Assembly (NCBI RefSeq): GCF_013359945.1
Contig: NZ_JABWCS010000205.1
Location: 96,223-160,222 of the forward strand
Direction of reading: 5' to 3'
Source: Paenibacillus agri
Lineage (GTDB): Bacteria > Bacillota > Bacilli > Paenibacillales > Paenibacillaceae
DNA: 64,000 nt
Shown: positions 1 through 7,987 of the stretch, piece after piece
Layout: every line of letters begins with the position of its first letter
Numbering within the stretch: position 1 is the first letter of the stretch
The notes under the pieces: model-generated
The model's input: only the letters and a program-made list of their open reading frames with translations
Told to the model about the DNA's origin: nothing
Database searches by the model: none
Position numbers and translations under genes: made by a program

Positions 1-112
1 ATCGGATTTGTTACAATAGAGACGCCTGCTGTAAAGTGCAGTTTATGGAAGTCTGGGCTGGACCCTGTCGAAGACTTCACGGCGGAATATGTCATAATCG
101 GGAAGTGATAGA

Positions 113-799
113 GTGATTGAAATGCAGGATGTATGGAAGACGTACCCCAATGGCACTCATGCGCTGCAGGGCGTGTCCGTCAAGATTGATCGAAACGAAT
201 TCGTATATGTTGTCGGTCCGTCTGGCGCTGGGAAGTCGACTTTCATGAAATTAATTTATAGAGAAGAGATGCCGACCAAAGGTCAGATTTCCGTGGGCGG
301 TTTCAATATAGGCAAGCTCAAACCGCGCAAAATCCCTTATGTGCGCCGGAACATTGGCGTAATCTTTCAGGATTTTCGGCTGCTCCCGAAGCTGACGGCC
401 TTTGAGAACGTTGCTTTTGCAATGGAGGTTATTGAAGCGCCGAAGAAAATTATCAAGAAGCGGGTCAATGAAGTACTAGATCTGGTCGGTCTGAAGAACA
501 AAGCCAACCGCGAGCCTTCACAGCTCTCTGGCGGTGAGCAGCAGCGGATAGCCATTGCCCGGGCGATCGTTAATAATCCGTCGGTTATTATTGCGGACGA
601 GCCGACGGGTAACCTTGACCCAGAGACCTCCTGGGATATTATGCAGCTGCTGGACGAGATCAATTTTCGTGGCACTACGATTGTCATGGCTACGCATAAC
701 CGTGACATTGTTAACAAAATGCGCAAGCGGGTTCTGGCCATCGAGAACGGCAACATTGTGAGAGACCAAGTGAGAGGGGAATACGGTTATGAGTTTTAA
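113..799 (+). CDS. ftsE: Cell-division ABC ATPase FtsE
   Basis: This is the cytoplasmic ATPase of the FtsEX complex, which passes conformational signals across the membrane to control peptidoglycan hydrolases rather than moving a solute. The 228-residue length is normal. Visible motifs are Walker A GPSGAGKS (35-42), the signature LSGGEQQR (138-145), Walker B VIIADEP (158-164) and the switch histidine H195. The start is a GTG with a modest GGGAAGTGAT-type ribosome site just upstream. The last codons overlap the start of ftsX by 11 bases, so the two are translationally coupled. The 112 bases before the gene show a TTACAAT-like sequence but no promoter I can defend. Confidence 0.95.
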   Translation: MIEMQDVWKTYPNGTHALQGVSVKIDRNEFVYVVGPSGAGKSTFMKLIYREEMPTKGQISVGGFNIGKLKPRKIPYVRRNIGVIFQDFRLLPKLTAFENVAFAMEVIEAPKKIIKKRVNEVLDLVGLKNKANREPSQLSGGEQQRIAIARAIVNNPSVIIADEPTGNLDPETSWDIMQLLDEINFRGTTIVMATHNRDIVNKMRKRVLAIENGNIVRDQVRGEYGYEF

Positions 800-1703
800 G
801 ACCTTCTTGCGACACGTGCGGGAAGGCTTCAAAAACGTATTCCGCAACGGCTGGATGTCCATAGCCTCCATTACCTCGATTGTCGTCTCGTTGTTCGTGC
901 TAGGTGTCTTTATTCTGCTTGTACTTAATGTGAACGCTATCGCCGATAAGGCGGACAGTCAGGTCCAGATCAATGTGCATCTGGCGCTTAACACCGACCA
1001 GAAGCTACGTGAGACGGTGGAGAATGAGATCGGCAGCATGCCGGAGGTCAGCAAGATTACTTTTGTCTCCAAGGAGCAGGGTCTCAAGGAATTCCGTGAA
1101 GATATGGGTGCGGACGCCGCCGAACTTCTTGAAGGGTTCGATGAGGACAACAATCCGCTGCCGGACAAGCTGGTAATAGAAGTCATTGAGCCGACCACTG
1201 TCCCTTTTGTGGCTGAGAAAATCCAGGCGCTGAACGAGACTCACGAAGAGCAGCCTATTTATAAAGTCAATTACGGAAAAGGCTCGATCGAGACGCTGTT
1301 TAAAGTGACGCGTGCCGTGCGCAATATTGGTTTTATTTTTGTAGCAGGACTGGGCCTGATGTCCATGTTCCTGATCTCCAACACGATTCGCGTAACCATT
1401 TTGGCCCGTCGCAAAGAGATCGGCATTATGAAGCTGGTTGGAGCGACAAATTATTTTATTCGCTGGCCTTTCTTTATAGAAGGGGCACTGATCGGATTAA
1501 TTGGTTCACTGGTTACCTCAGGCCTGCTGTACGCAGGTTACACCAGTCTGTTGTCTTCTGTGCAGGGTGACCCGATGCTGGGGCTGAAGCTGATTCCGTT
1601 CGGTGAGATCTGGATGCTACTGTGTGGTCTGTTGGTTGGACTGGGTATGCTGATCGGCATTTGGGGAAGTACCGTGTCCATTCGCAAGTTCTTGAAGGTA
1701 TAA
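789..1703 (+). CDS. ftsX: Cell-division membrane protein FtsX
   Basis: This is the membrane partner of FtsE. The 304 residues show the FtsX plan: a short cytoplasmic N-terminus, a first membrane segment near 25-47, an extracytoplasmic domain of about 120 residues (roughly 50-175), then three membrane segments ending near the C-terminus. The conserved segment RVTILARRKEIGIMKLVGA precedes the third membrane span, as in other FtsX/MacB-type permeases. The extracytoplasmic loop normally binds and activates a coiled-coil peptidoglycan hydrolase, and the next gene encodes exactly that kind of protein. No terminator-like hairpin is visible in the 71 bases before that gene. Confidence 0.95.
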   Translation: MSFKTFLRHVREGFKNVFRNGWMSIASITSIVVSLFVLGVFILLVLNVNAIADKADSQVQINVHLALNTDQKLRETVENEIGSMPEVSKITFVSKEQGLKEFREDMGADAAELLEGFDEDNNPLPDKLVIEVIEPTTVPFVAEKIQALNETHEEQPIYKVNYGKGSIETLFKVTRAVRNIGFIFVAGLGLMSMFLISNTIRVTILARRKEIGIMKLVGATNYFIRWPFFIEGALIGLIGSLVTSGLLYAGYTSLLSSVQGDPMLGLKLIPFGEIWMLLCGLLVGLGMLIGIWGSTVSIRKFLKV

Positions 1704-1774
1704 CGAGATTTCGAAGGTTCAAGTCTGGCTTTTTATTTTAATTTTGATTTTGGATAAAGGATGGGGAGTGCGAG

Positions 1775-3058
1775 TTGAAGAAGATTGCTGCCGGGTTAGC
1801 CGTATTATTGCTGACTGTCACTATGTTCGGGCCCTCTGAAGGATATGCTAACAAAAAGAGTGTCGCCGAAATCGACAAGCAGCTCAAGAAGCTGCAGCAA
1901 GAAGTTAAGGAAGCCAAAGAGCAGCAGGTAAAAGCTGCTTCGCGCAATCAGGAAGCACAGCACTATAAGAACAAGACTAATATGAATTTGCAGTATGTGC
2001 TGGGGCAAGTAGATATGGTTAAAGGGAAGATGAAGGATATTTCTGGCAAAATCGCCGATACAGAGAAGTCGCTGAATCAGACGGCTGTTCAATTGGATGA
2101 AGCGGAAGCGCGTATTGCTTCTCGGGAAAAGGTTCTGGAGTCCCGGGTACGCCTTATGTATACGGACGGAGCCGTATCCTACCTGGATGTGCTGCTCTCG
2201 TCTAACAGCTTCACCGACTTCCTGGACCGGGCGGATTCTCTGAAGCTGATCGTGGATCAGGATCAGGATCTTCTGGTGCAGCATAAGGTGGACAAGCAGC
2301 TTGTCATCGACAAGAAGCAAGAGCTGGAAGGAAAGTACGCCCAAGCCAAGCAGCTCTACACCGATTTGGAGGAGCAGCGCAGCTTGCTGAAAGAGAAGGA
2401 AAAGGATAAACAGGAACTTATCGCTTACTATGACAAGGAAATTCAGGACTCTGATGATATCAGTGAGGAGCAGAATGCGAAGCTTGTAGAGCTGGCCAGT
2501 CAGCGTTCTAACTTGGAGAAGGAAAAGGATAAGCTTAAAGCAGAGGAAGCGGCGAGAAAGGCAGCTGCTGCCAAGGCTGAAGCTGCCCGCAGAGAGGCTG
2601 AGGCCAAGAAGAAAGCGGCGAAGGCAGCGGCTTCTACAAGCTCTACAGCTTATGCAGGCGGAGACGGTCCGCTCCTGAGACCTGTAGGTGCAGCACGGAT
2701 TTCTTCCCCTTATGGCTACCGAACTCATCCAGTAACGGGAGAAGTGGGCAAGCTGCATACCGGAACGGACTTTGCCGTTGCGCAGGGAACCAGCATTCAT
2801 GCTGCAGATTCCGGCACGGTGCTGGTAGCGGAATGGTGGAATGGGTACGGCAACTGTGTGATTATTGATCATGGCGGCGGTATGTGGACATTGTATGGCC
2901 ATATTCGTGACGGCGGAATCAAAGTTAAGGCTGGTGATCACGTGAGTCGTGGACAGGTTATCGCGGAGTCCGGTTCTACCGGGCGTTCTACGGGTCCCCA
3001 TCTTCACTTTGAAGTTCGGATCGACGGTAAGCCTGTTAATCCGATGCCATACTTGTAA
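1775..3058 (+). CDS. Secreted coiled-coil M23 (LytM) peptidoglycan hydrolase, EnvC-like
   Basis: A 427-residue exported protein with a TTG start. It has an N-terminal signal segment (about 1-24), a long charged coiled coil (about 27-265, ending in an Ala/Lys/Glu-rich stretch), and a C-terminal M23/LytM domain (about 300-425). The zinc-ligand motifs HTGTD and HLH (H409, H411) are both present, so the domain looks catalytically competent, unlike E. coli EnvC, which is a non-catalytic activator. Being next to ftsEX, it is probably the hydrolase or activator controlled by the FtsX loop. That is inference from architecture and position; Bacillus subtilis uses the NlpC/P60 enzyme CwlO for this role. 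Confidence 0.88.
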   Translation: MKKIAAGLAVLLLTVTMFGPSEGYANKKSVAEIDKQLKKLQQEVKEAKEQQVKAASRNQEAQHYKNKTNMNLQYVLGQVDMVKGKMKDISGKIADTEKSLNQTAVQLDEAEARIASREKVLESRVRLMYTDGAVSYLDVLLSSNSFTDFLDRADSLKLIVDQDQDLLVQHKVDKQLVIDKKQELEGKYAQAKQLYTDLEEQRSLLKEKEKDKQELIAYYDKEIQDSDDISEEQNAKLVELASQRSNLEKEKDKLKAEEAARKAAAAKAEAARREAEAKKKAAKAAASTSSTAYAGGDGPLLRPVGAARISSPYGYRTHPVTGEVGKLHTGTDFAVAQGTSIHAADSGTVLVAEWWNGYGNCVIIDHGGGMWTLYGHIRDGGIKVKAGDHVSRGQVIAESGSTGRSTGPHLHFEVRIDGKPVNPMPYL

Positions 3059-3174
3059 TTTTCGGACTTATAAATATTAATTGCACATAGGGCATATACT
3101 GGAAGAGATACCGTTCTATGCTGAACGGGTAAACCGAGGTTCGAGAGAGGGACAAGAAGGGACGGTGGGAACTG

Positions 3175-4647
3175 ATGTTGAAGAAAAGCACAGCGGCGTT
3201 TTTAATGATCGCCGCCCTACTGTGCGGCAGCTTGCTGACCCTGAGTGTGACCGGTTATATGCAGATTTCCGGACAAGCTGCAGGGCAAGGAGCAATTTCC
3301 TCTGCGCTGAACGGAAGCAGTGGCCTGGATCAGAAGGAAGCCAAGAAGCTGGGTACGGCTCTTGGTTTGATTGAGGGGAATTACTATGAAACTGTAGATC
3401 GGAACAAGCTGATCGACGGTGCTGTCAATGGGATGATGGAAGCGCTGGGCGATCCGTATTCCAATTATATGGGTAAAGAAACGGCAGAGAAATTCGAGGA
3501 GAGCATCGAAGGCTCATTCTCCGGAATTGGAGCCGAAGTCTCCTCGGAGAATGGCAAGGTTGTCGTTGTGTCTCCGATCAAAGGATCACCTGCTGAGAAA
3601 GCGGGCATTCAGGCCAAAGACGTGATTCTTTCCGTTAACGGTGAGTCTTTGGAAGGTCTGGAGCTGAATGCAGCGGTTGCTAAAATTCGCGGTCCTAAGG
3701 GCAGCAAGGCTACGCTCAAAATTCAGCGTGCCGGCTCCGCAGAGCCGTTGGAGTTTGCCATCACCCGTGATGACGTGAAACTGGAGACCGTCTACGCCAG
3801 GCTGGAAAAAGGCGATGTCGGTGTCATTGAGGTGACTCAATTCTCCATGAATACAGCAGAGCGGTTCAAGGAAGAGCTGGACAGGCTGGAGAAGCAAGGC
3901 ATGAAGGGATTGGTCATCGATGTCCGTAACGATCCTGGTGGTGTGCTTCCTGTAGTGATTCAGATGGCGGAGCAGTTCGTTCCGTCAGGTAAAACTATTG
4001 TGCAAGTTGAAGATAAGAACAAAAATCGTGAGCTTAGTAAATCCAAAGGATCCAGCAAAGCATATCCGGTTGTTGTTCTAATGAATAAAGGCAGCGCAAG
4101 TGCATCGGAAATTCTAGCAGGTGCCTTGCAGCAATCGGCAGGCGCCAAGCTGATCGGTGATAATTCATTCGGCAAGGGTACGGTGCAGACCAGCTTTGAC
4201 AAGCAGCTCGGAGACGGCAGTTTGCTGAAGATCACGATTGCCAAATGGCTGACGCCTGACGGCACTTGGATTCACGGCAAAGGCATCAAGCCAGATATTG
4301 CAGTGGCTCAGCCCGACTATTTCTCGGTAGCTCCGATCAATAAGAGCGCGACCTTGCAATACAACATGAACAGCGCAGATGTGAAAAGTGCGCAGATTAT
4401 GCTGGATGGACTAGGCTATAAGCCGGGCCGCAAAGATGGATATTTTGACGCAGCTACCAAAGAAGCAGTGAAGAAATTCCAGAGCACAGCCAAGCTAACG
4501 GTCACAGGCATTATCGATGCCAAGACTGCGGAGACCCTGGAAGCGGCATTGATCAAGGCTATCCAGAATCCGGCCAATGATAATCAACGGAATAAGGGAA
4601 TTGAAGAGATTCAGAAGGAAATCAAGTCGGCATCGTCGAACAAGTAA
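3175..4647 (+). CDS. ctpB: C-terminal processing serine protease CtpB-like (S41, PDZ, PG-binding)
   Basis: A 490-residue S41 peptidase. It has an N-terminal signal-anchor (about 5-25), a PDZ domain (around 110-195), the S41 catalytic domain and a C-terminal peptidoglycan-binding-1 domain (about 400-455, ending in a Lys/Asn tail). The catalytic serine lies in GSASASE (S309) and the lysine in GKGTVQT (K334), both intact. In B. subtilis CtpB cleaves SpoIVFA during sporulation and sits in the same ftsEX neighbourhood. Substrate here is inferred. The ATG is chosen for the GGTGGG site just upstream. A hairpin terminator overlaps the stop codon. Confidence 0.9.
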   Translation: MLKKSTAAFLMIAALLCGSLLTLSVTGYMQISGQAAGQGAISSALNGSSGLDQKEAKKLGTALGLIEGNYYETVDRNKLIDGAVNGMMEALGDPYSNYMGKETAEKFEESIEGSFSGIGAEVSSENGKVVVVSPIKGSPAEKAGIQAKDVILSVNGESLEGLELNAAVAKIRGPKGSKATLKIQRAGSAEPLEFAITRDDVKLETVYARLEKGDVGVIEVTQFSMNTAERFKEELDRLEKQGMKGLVIDVRNDPGGVLPVVIQMAEQFVPSGKTIVQVEDKNKNRELSKSKGSSKAYPVVVLMNKGSASASEILAGALQQSAGAKLIGDNSFGKGTVQTSFDKQLGDGSLLKITIAKWLTPDGTWIHGKGIKPDIAVAQPDYFSVAPINKSATLQYNMNSADVKSAQIMLDGLGYKPGRKDGYFDAATKEAVKKFQSTAKLTVTGIIDAKTAETLEAALIKAIQNPANDNQRNKGIEEIQKEIKSASSNK

Positions 4648-4673
4648 GAAGGCTGAATTCAGCCTTCTTTTTT
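4647..4673 (+). terminator. Rho-independent terminator after ctpB
   Basis: A perfect 22-base inverted repeat (AGAAGGCTGAA/TTCAGCCTTCT) is followed by a run of T. It begins at the ctpB stop codon and precedes the MinJ-like gene. Confidence 0.85.
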
Positions 4674-4725
4674 CTTTGATTTTAGAGAAATGTAGTAGCC
4701 GGACGAAAAGGAGCGTGACGAACGG

Positions 4726-6033
4726 TTGAATGTGATGCTGGAACTGTTGGGAAGCTTGGGCAAGGCAGCGCTGAATTTGCTAATCCAGCCCTATTACTAT
4801 ATTGCTCTTATCTTTGTTGCCCTGTATTACCGAAGACAGGTAGCCCTGGAACGGAAGCTAATTCATGTGAAGCTGCACAGTCCGGGTCAGGAAATCTGGC
4901 GTACGGTCTGGAGTGGCCTGGTTATGGGACTTCTGGTATCCGTAGCTGCTGTCTTACTGGGGGTTTCGATCTCTGGCCCAGCAGTAGCCTGTATTTGGAT
5001 TGTTACTCTGCTTCTACTGCTGATTCGTGTTCGTTATCTATGTTTTGCCTATGCTATCGGCATACTAGGCATTATACAATTCGTGTTTTCTTTCTTTCCG
5101 AATGCTTTCCAGACGGGGACAATCGGAACTCTAGTTACCGGTCTGCGGGAAATGGACATTCCAGCTTTGCTGGTGCTGGCCGCTTTGTTGCATCTGGCCG
5201 AGGCCCTGCTGGCTCGTTGGCAGGGCCCCGGATTGGCTTCGCCGCTCTTCCTGAAAGGCAAGCGCGGCAAGGTGGTCGGTGGCTTTCAGCTGCAGGCCTT
5301 CTGGCCGCTGCCGCTGTTCTTGCTGGTTCCTGCCGCTGCGGGAACCGGAGATCTGCCATGGCAGCCGCTGCTGGGCGGCGGGCTGGGCATCGTGTCCCTG
5401 CCCGTCATCATCGGCTTTAGCGAGATGACGCACAGCCTGCTGCCGGGGCGCAAGGCGGCCCGTACGGCAGGGCGGCTGCTGATCTACAGCGGCGTCCTGC
5501 TGGGCCTCAGCCTGCTGGCCTTCTGGTGGAGCCCGCTGACGCTGCTCGCGGCGCTCGCAGCGGTCCTTCTGCACGAAGGGCTGTCCTGGTACAGCGCTCT
5601 GGAAGAGCGCAGCAGCAGTCCCATCTTCGTGCATCCCCCGCACGGCCGCAAAGTGCTGGCCGTGCTGCCGGGCAGCCCCGGGCAGGAGCTGGGCATCCTG
5701 CCCGGCGAGGTCTTGCTCAAGGTCAACGGGGTCCTGTTGACCGAAGCCGCGCAGCTGCATGAGGCGCTGCGCAAGAACCCGGCGTTCTGCAAGCTGGAGG
5801 TGCAGAACCGGGCAGGCGAGAGCAAGTACCTGCAGACCGCCATCTATGATGGTGATCATCACCAGCTCGGCATCATACTTGCGCCAGAGCCGGATGAGAC
5901 GACCATCGCGCTGGCGAAGCCAACGAGCATCTTCGGCATCATCAGTCTGCGGGCCAGCCTCAGCCGCAGCAACCGCTCAGCGGCTAATGATCTTAAGCGG
6001 TCCAAATCCGCTGCCGAGTCCAAAGCGGATTAG
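4726..6033 (+). CDS. minJ: Multi-pass membrane PDZ protein, MinJ-like division-site factor
   Basis: A 435-residue protein with about eight hydrophobic segments filling the first ~290 residues and a C-terminal PDZ domain (about 305-385, with VLPGSPGQELGILPGEVLLKVNG-type sequence split by a Gly-rich turn). MinJ of B. subtilis has the same architecture, links DivIVA to MinD at poles and septa, and lies beside ctpB and ftsEX, so synteny supports the name. The start is TTG with an AAAAGGAG site about 12 bases upstream; an in-frame ATG at 4735 is an alternative. The stretch from about 5200 to 5850 is much richer in G and C than the rest of the gene. Confidence 0.7.
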   Translation: MNVMLELLGSLGKAALNLLIQPYYYIALIFVALYYRRQVALERKLIHVKLHSPGQEIWRTVWSGLVMGLLVSVAAVLLGVSISGPAVACIWIVTLLLLLIRVRYLCFAYAIGILGIIQFVFSFFPNAFQTGTIGTLVTGLREMDIPALLVLAALLHLAEALLARWQGPGLASPLFLKGKRGKVVGGFQLQAFWPLPLFLLVPAAAGTGDLPWQPLLGGGLGIVSLPVIIGFSEMTHSLLPGRKAARTAGRLLIYSGVLLGLSLLAFWWSPLTLLAALAAVLLHEGLSWYSALEERSSSPIFVHPPHGRKVLAVLPGSPGQELGILPGEVLLKVNGVLLTEAAQLHEALRKNPAFCKLEVQNRAGESKYLQTAIYDGDHHQLGIILAPEPDETTIALAKPTSIFGIISLRASLSRSNRSAANDLKRSKSAAESKAD

Positions 6034-6237
6034 GCCTTTGGCGATGCAGTTGGACAATTCATCCACGCTTACTTGCCTAAAAAAGCTGAATCCAAGGTTG
6101 GTAGATGCAGATAATCCTTGGCCGTGTAAGGTGCTTTAGAGCTGTGGAACAGCTAAGTCTTCTGAAGTTAGAACAAGAGACTAATGGGTCCTCCTGTCTA
6201 ACTTTCACTTTATAGCAGTAGAAGGTCCGAGTTGTGC

Positions 6238-6426
6238 TTAACAGGAAATTATCCTGTTAAATAAAGTGAAATGAAATAAAGCGCCGGATTAACAGGATAA
6301 ACTCCCGTTAATCCGGCGCTTTATTAGTTTTTCATGGCTATGGGGAGGAAATAACAGGATCTTTTCCAGTTATTCTTGCAAAACTATGATTTTACGGGCA
6401 GAATAACGGGAGTTTATCCAGTTGTT
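6238..6426. repeat. Four copies of a hairpin motif TTAACAGGA-N5-TCCNGTTAA
   Basis: Four inverted repeats of one family lie within 190 bases of non-coding DNA after minJ. Copy 1 (6238-6260) has perfect 9-bp arms. Copy 2 is nested in a longer hairpin with 22-bp arms and one mismatch (6275-6325), followed by a T-rich stretch that could terminate transcription of minJ. Copies 3 (6350-6374) and 4 (6402-6426) have one and two mismatches. All share a 5-base spacer. Function unknown. The rest of 6034-6237 shows nothing I can name. Confidence 0.75.
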
Positions 6427-6530
6427 TCAGCGGGCTAAGTTATTTATCTGTTATGTAGAATGAAGTTAGGATTCTAACCTGGGGTTAGTCATGCAATGGC
6501 GGAACGTTGGGGATTTTAGTCGCTGCCACT

Positions 6531-6840
6531 CGCCATCACGTCTACCCGCGCAAGTCACACTCACCGCTCGCCATCACGTCTGCCAGCGCTAACCACGATC
6601 ACCATTCGCGATCACGTCTGCCAGCGTAAGTCATCCTCACCACTCGCCATCACGTCTGCCAGCGCAAGTCACACTCACCGCTCGCCATCACGTCTGCCAG
6701 CACTAACCACGATCACCATTCGCGATCACGTCTGCCAGCGCTAAACACGATCACCACTCGCCATCACGTCTGCCAGCGCAAGTCACACTCACCGCTCGCC
6801 ATCACGCCTGCCAGCACTAGTCATGATCACCACTCGCCAG
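6531..6840. repeat. Tandem 38-bp repeat array (about 8 copies) with 114-bp higher-order period
   Basis: The block CGCCATCACGTCTGCCAGC recurs with an exact 38-base period at 6531, 6569, 6607, 6645, 6683, 6721, 6759 and 6797, with a partial copy at 6835. The units fall into three variants in the order A-B-C, A-B-C, A-B, which gives a 114-bp higher-order repeat. There is no intervening unique DNA, so this is a minisatellite and not a CRISPR array. It ends about 34 bases before the stop codon of the response-regulator gene. I see no convincing coding frame across it. Confidence 0.9.
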
Positions 6841-6873
6841 GATTTTAACCAGCCTATCAGTCAACCTATAACC

Positions 6874-7527
6874 TCACTCCCGAATGTTCTTCAAATAAAA
6901 AATCGCAATCTGCGTGCGGTCGCGAAGGCTGAGCTTACTCAGGATGTCGGTGATGTAGTTCTTGACGGTGCCTTCGCTCAGGAATAAGGCACCGGCAATC
7001 TCCTTATTGGAGTGACCTTCGGCGATAGAAGCGACGATAGCTTGTTCCGCTTTGGTTAGCCCATAAGCTTCAAGGCATTGATCGGGTGTGTTTTCCTGTT
7101 GTGCCGCGGGCTTTAGGAAGGTAGTCAGCTTACGGGCAATATCGGGATGGATTAGCATGTTGCCTTCATGTACAGTTTTGATCCCCTGGATAATACGGTC
7201 TGGCGGGATGTTCTTGAGCAAGTATCCCTGTGCCCCGTTCCGGAGGGCCTCGATAATATATTCATCATCGTCGAAGGTGGTCAGCATCAACACCGAAATC
7301 TGTGGATAGCTTTCTTTTATCAGCCGTGTGCCTTCAACACCTCCGCAACCGGGCATGCGAATATCCATAAGCACGACGTCTACTGCCAATCCCCCCGACA
7401 GCAGAGCCAGTGCCTCATTGCCGTCTCCTGCTGTTCCAAGCACCTCTATAGTGCCATCCATGCCCAGCAGCACCTTCAGACTTTCACGGATAAATGAATC
7501 GTCGTCAACAATCATAACTTTGATCAT
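6874..7527 (-). CDS. NarL/FixJ-family response regulator
   Basis: A 217-residue regulator with an N-terminal receiver domain (phospho-acceptor D55 in VLMDIRMP) and a C-terminal LuxR-type helix-turn-helix (about 150-212, LTKAEQAIVASIAEGHSNKE). It lies downstream of, and in the same direction as, the histidine kinase gene at 7988-9139. The pair resembles LnrK/LnrJ, YvfU/YvfT and DesR/DesK. Its likely target is the divergent ABC exporter operon starting at 9310. An unusual 460-base gap separates it from the kinase gene. A GGAGACC-type ribosome site precedes the ATG. Confidence 0.9.
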   Translation of the reverse strand: MIKVMIVDDDSFIRESLKVLLGMDGTIEVLGTAGDGNEALALLSGGLAVDVVLMDIRMPGCGGVEGTRLIKESYPQISVLMLTTFDDDEYIIEALRNGAQGYLLKNIPPDRIIQGIKTVHEGNMLIHPDIARKLTTFLKPAAQQENTPDQCLEAYGLTKAEQAIVASIAEGHSNKEIAGALFLSEGTVKNYITDILSKLSLRDRTQIAIFYLKNIRE

Positions 7528-7987
7528 AGCTTCAGCAGGTCTCCTTTAATCTGATTTTCGGCTAAAAGCCGTTCTTGCCGCCAGAGCTCTTTAAATTGTA
7601 CTGGTATTCACGCATAAAACCTAGAAACAGCGTATGCTTTCTACATAGCTTTCCTAGGGAAAGCGTTTATCTATCACAAAATGAGTTCTTACTTCGCGCT
7701 TCGTTATGTAACGGACTCCAGAGACTTTATTGCCTATCGATTCAAGCACTCCGAAAGATAACGGACCCCAGAGCCCCTATGGGCAGAAATCCTGTTCATA
7801 ATCAGCTGTTTAGGAGGGAATAACGTCATCTGAGTCCATTACATGTTCCAGGAGCAACTTGATGCGCAAATAAAGACGTTATGGTCCGTTAGCTCCCCTG
7901 AGTGAGCTTCAACCTGCTGAACCGGGTGTTATGAAGAAGTTGTTTTGGCAAAGCTCTGATTATGATATTGAGCCTCAACTTATATAG
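7528..7987. repeat. Intergenic spacer with dispersed TAACGGAC motifs
   Basis: This 460-base spacer splits the response regulator from its kinase. It carries TAACGGACTCCAGAG (7709) and TAACGGACCCCAGAG (7759) in direct orientation, then the inverted forms GAGTCCATTA (7832) and GGTCCGTTA (7883). This suggests a small palindromic repeat element. I found no convincing gene in it. Confidence 0.5.

Noticed and set aside
1805..3007. Long antisense reading frame (400 codons) opposite the M23 gene
   Set aside because: It mirrors the coiled-coil coding bias of the sense gene; the sense gene has signal peptide, domain motifs and a ribosome site.
5131..5862. Antisense frame in the GC-rich part of minJ
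   Set aside because: GC-rich DNA has few stop codons in any frame; the Gln/Ala-rich product has no recognisable domain.
6531..6840. Possible CRISPR array
   Set aside because: The 38-base units are contiguous with no unique spacers, and no cas genes are nearby.
7575..7823. Small plus-strand frame in the HK-RR spacer
   Set aside because: It overlaps the repeat motifs, has no clear ribosome site and its composition is not protein-like.
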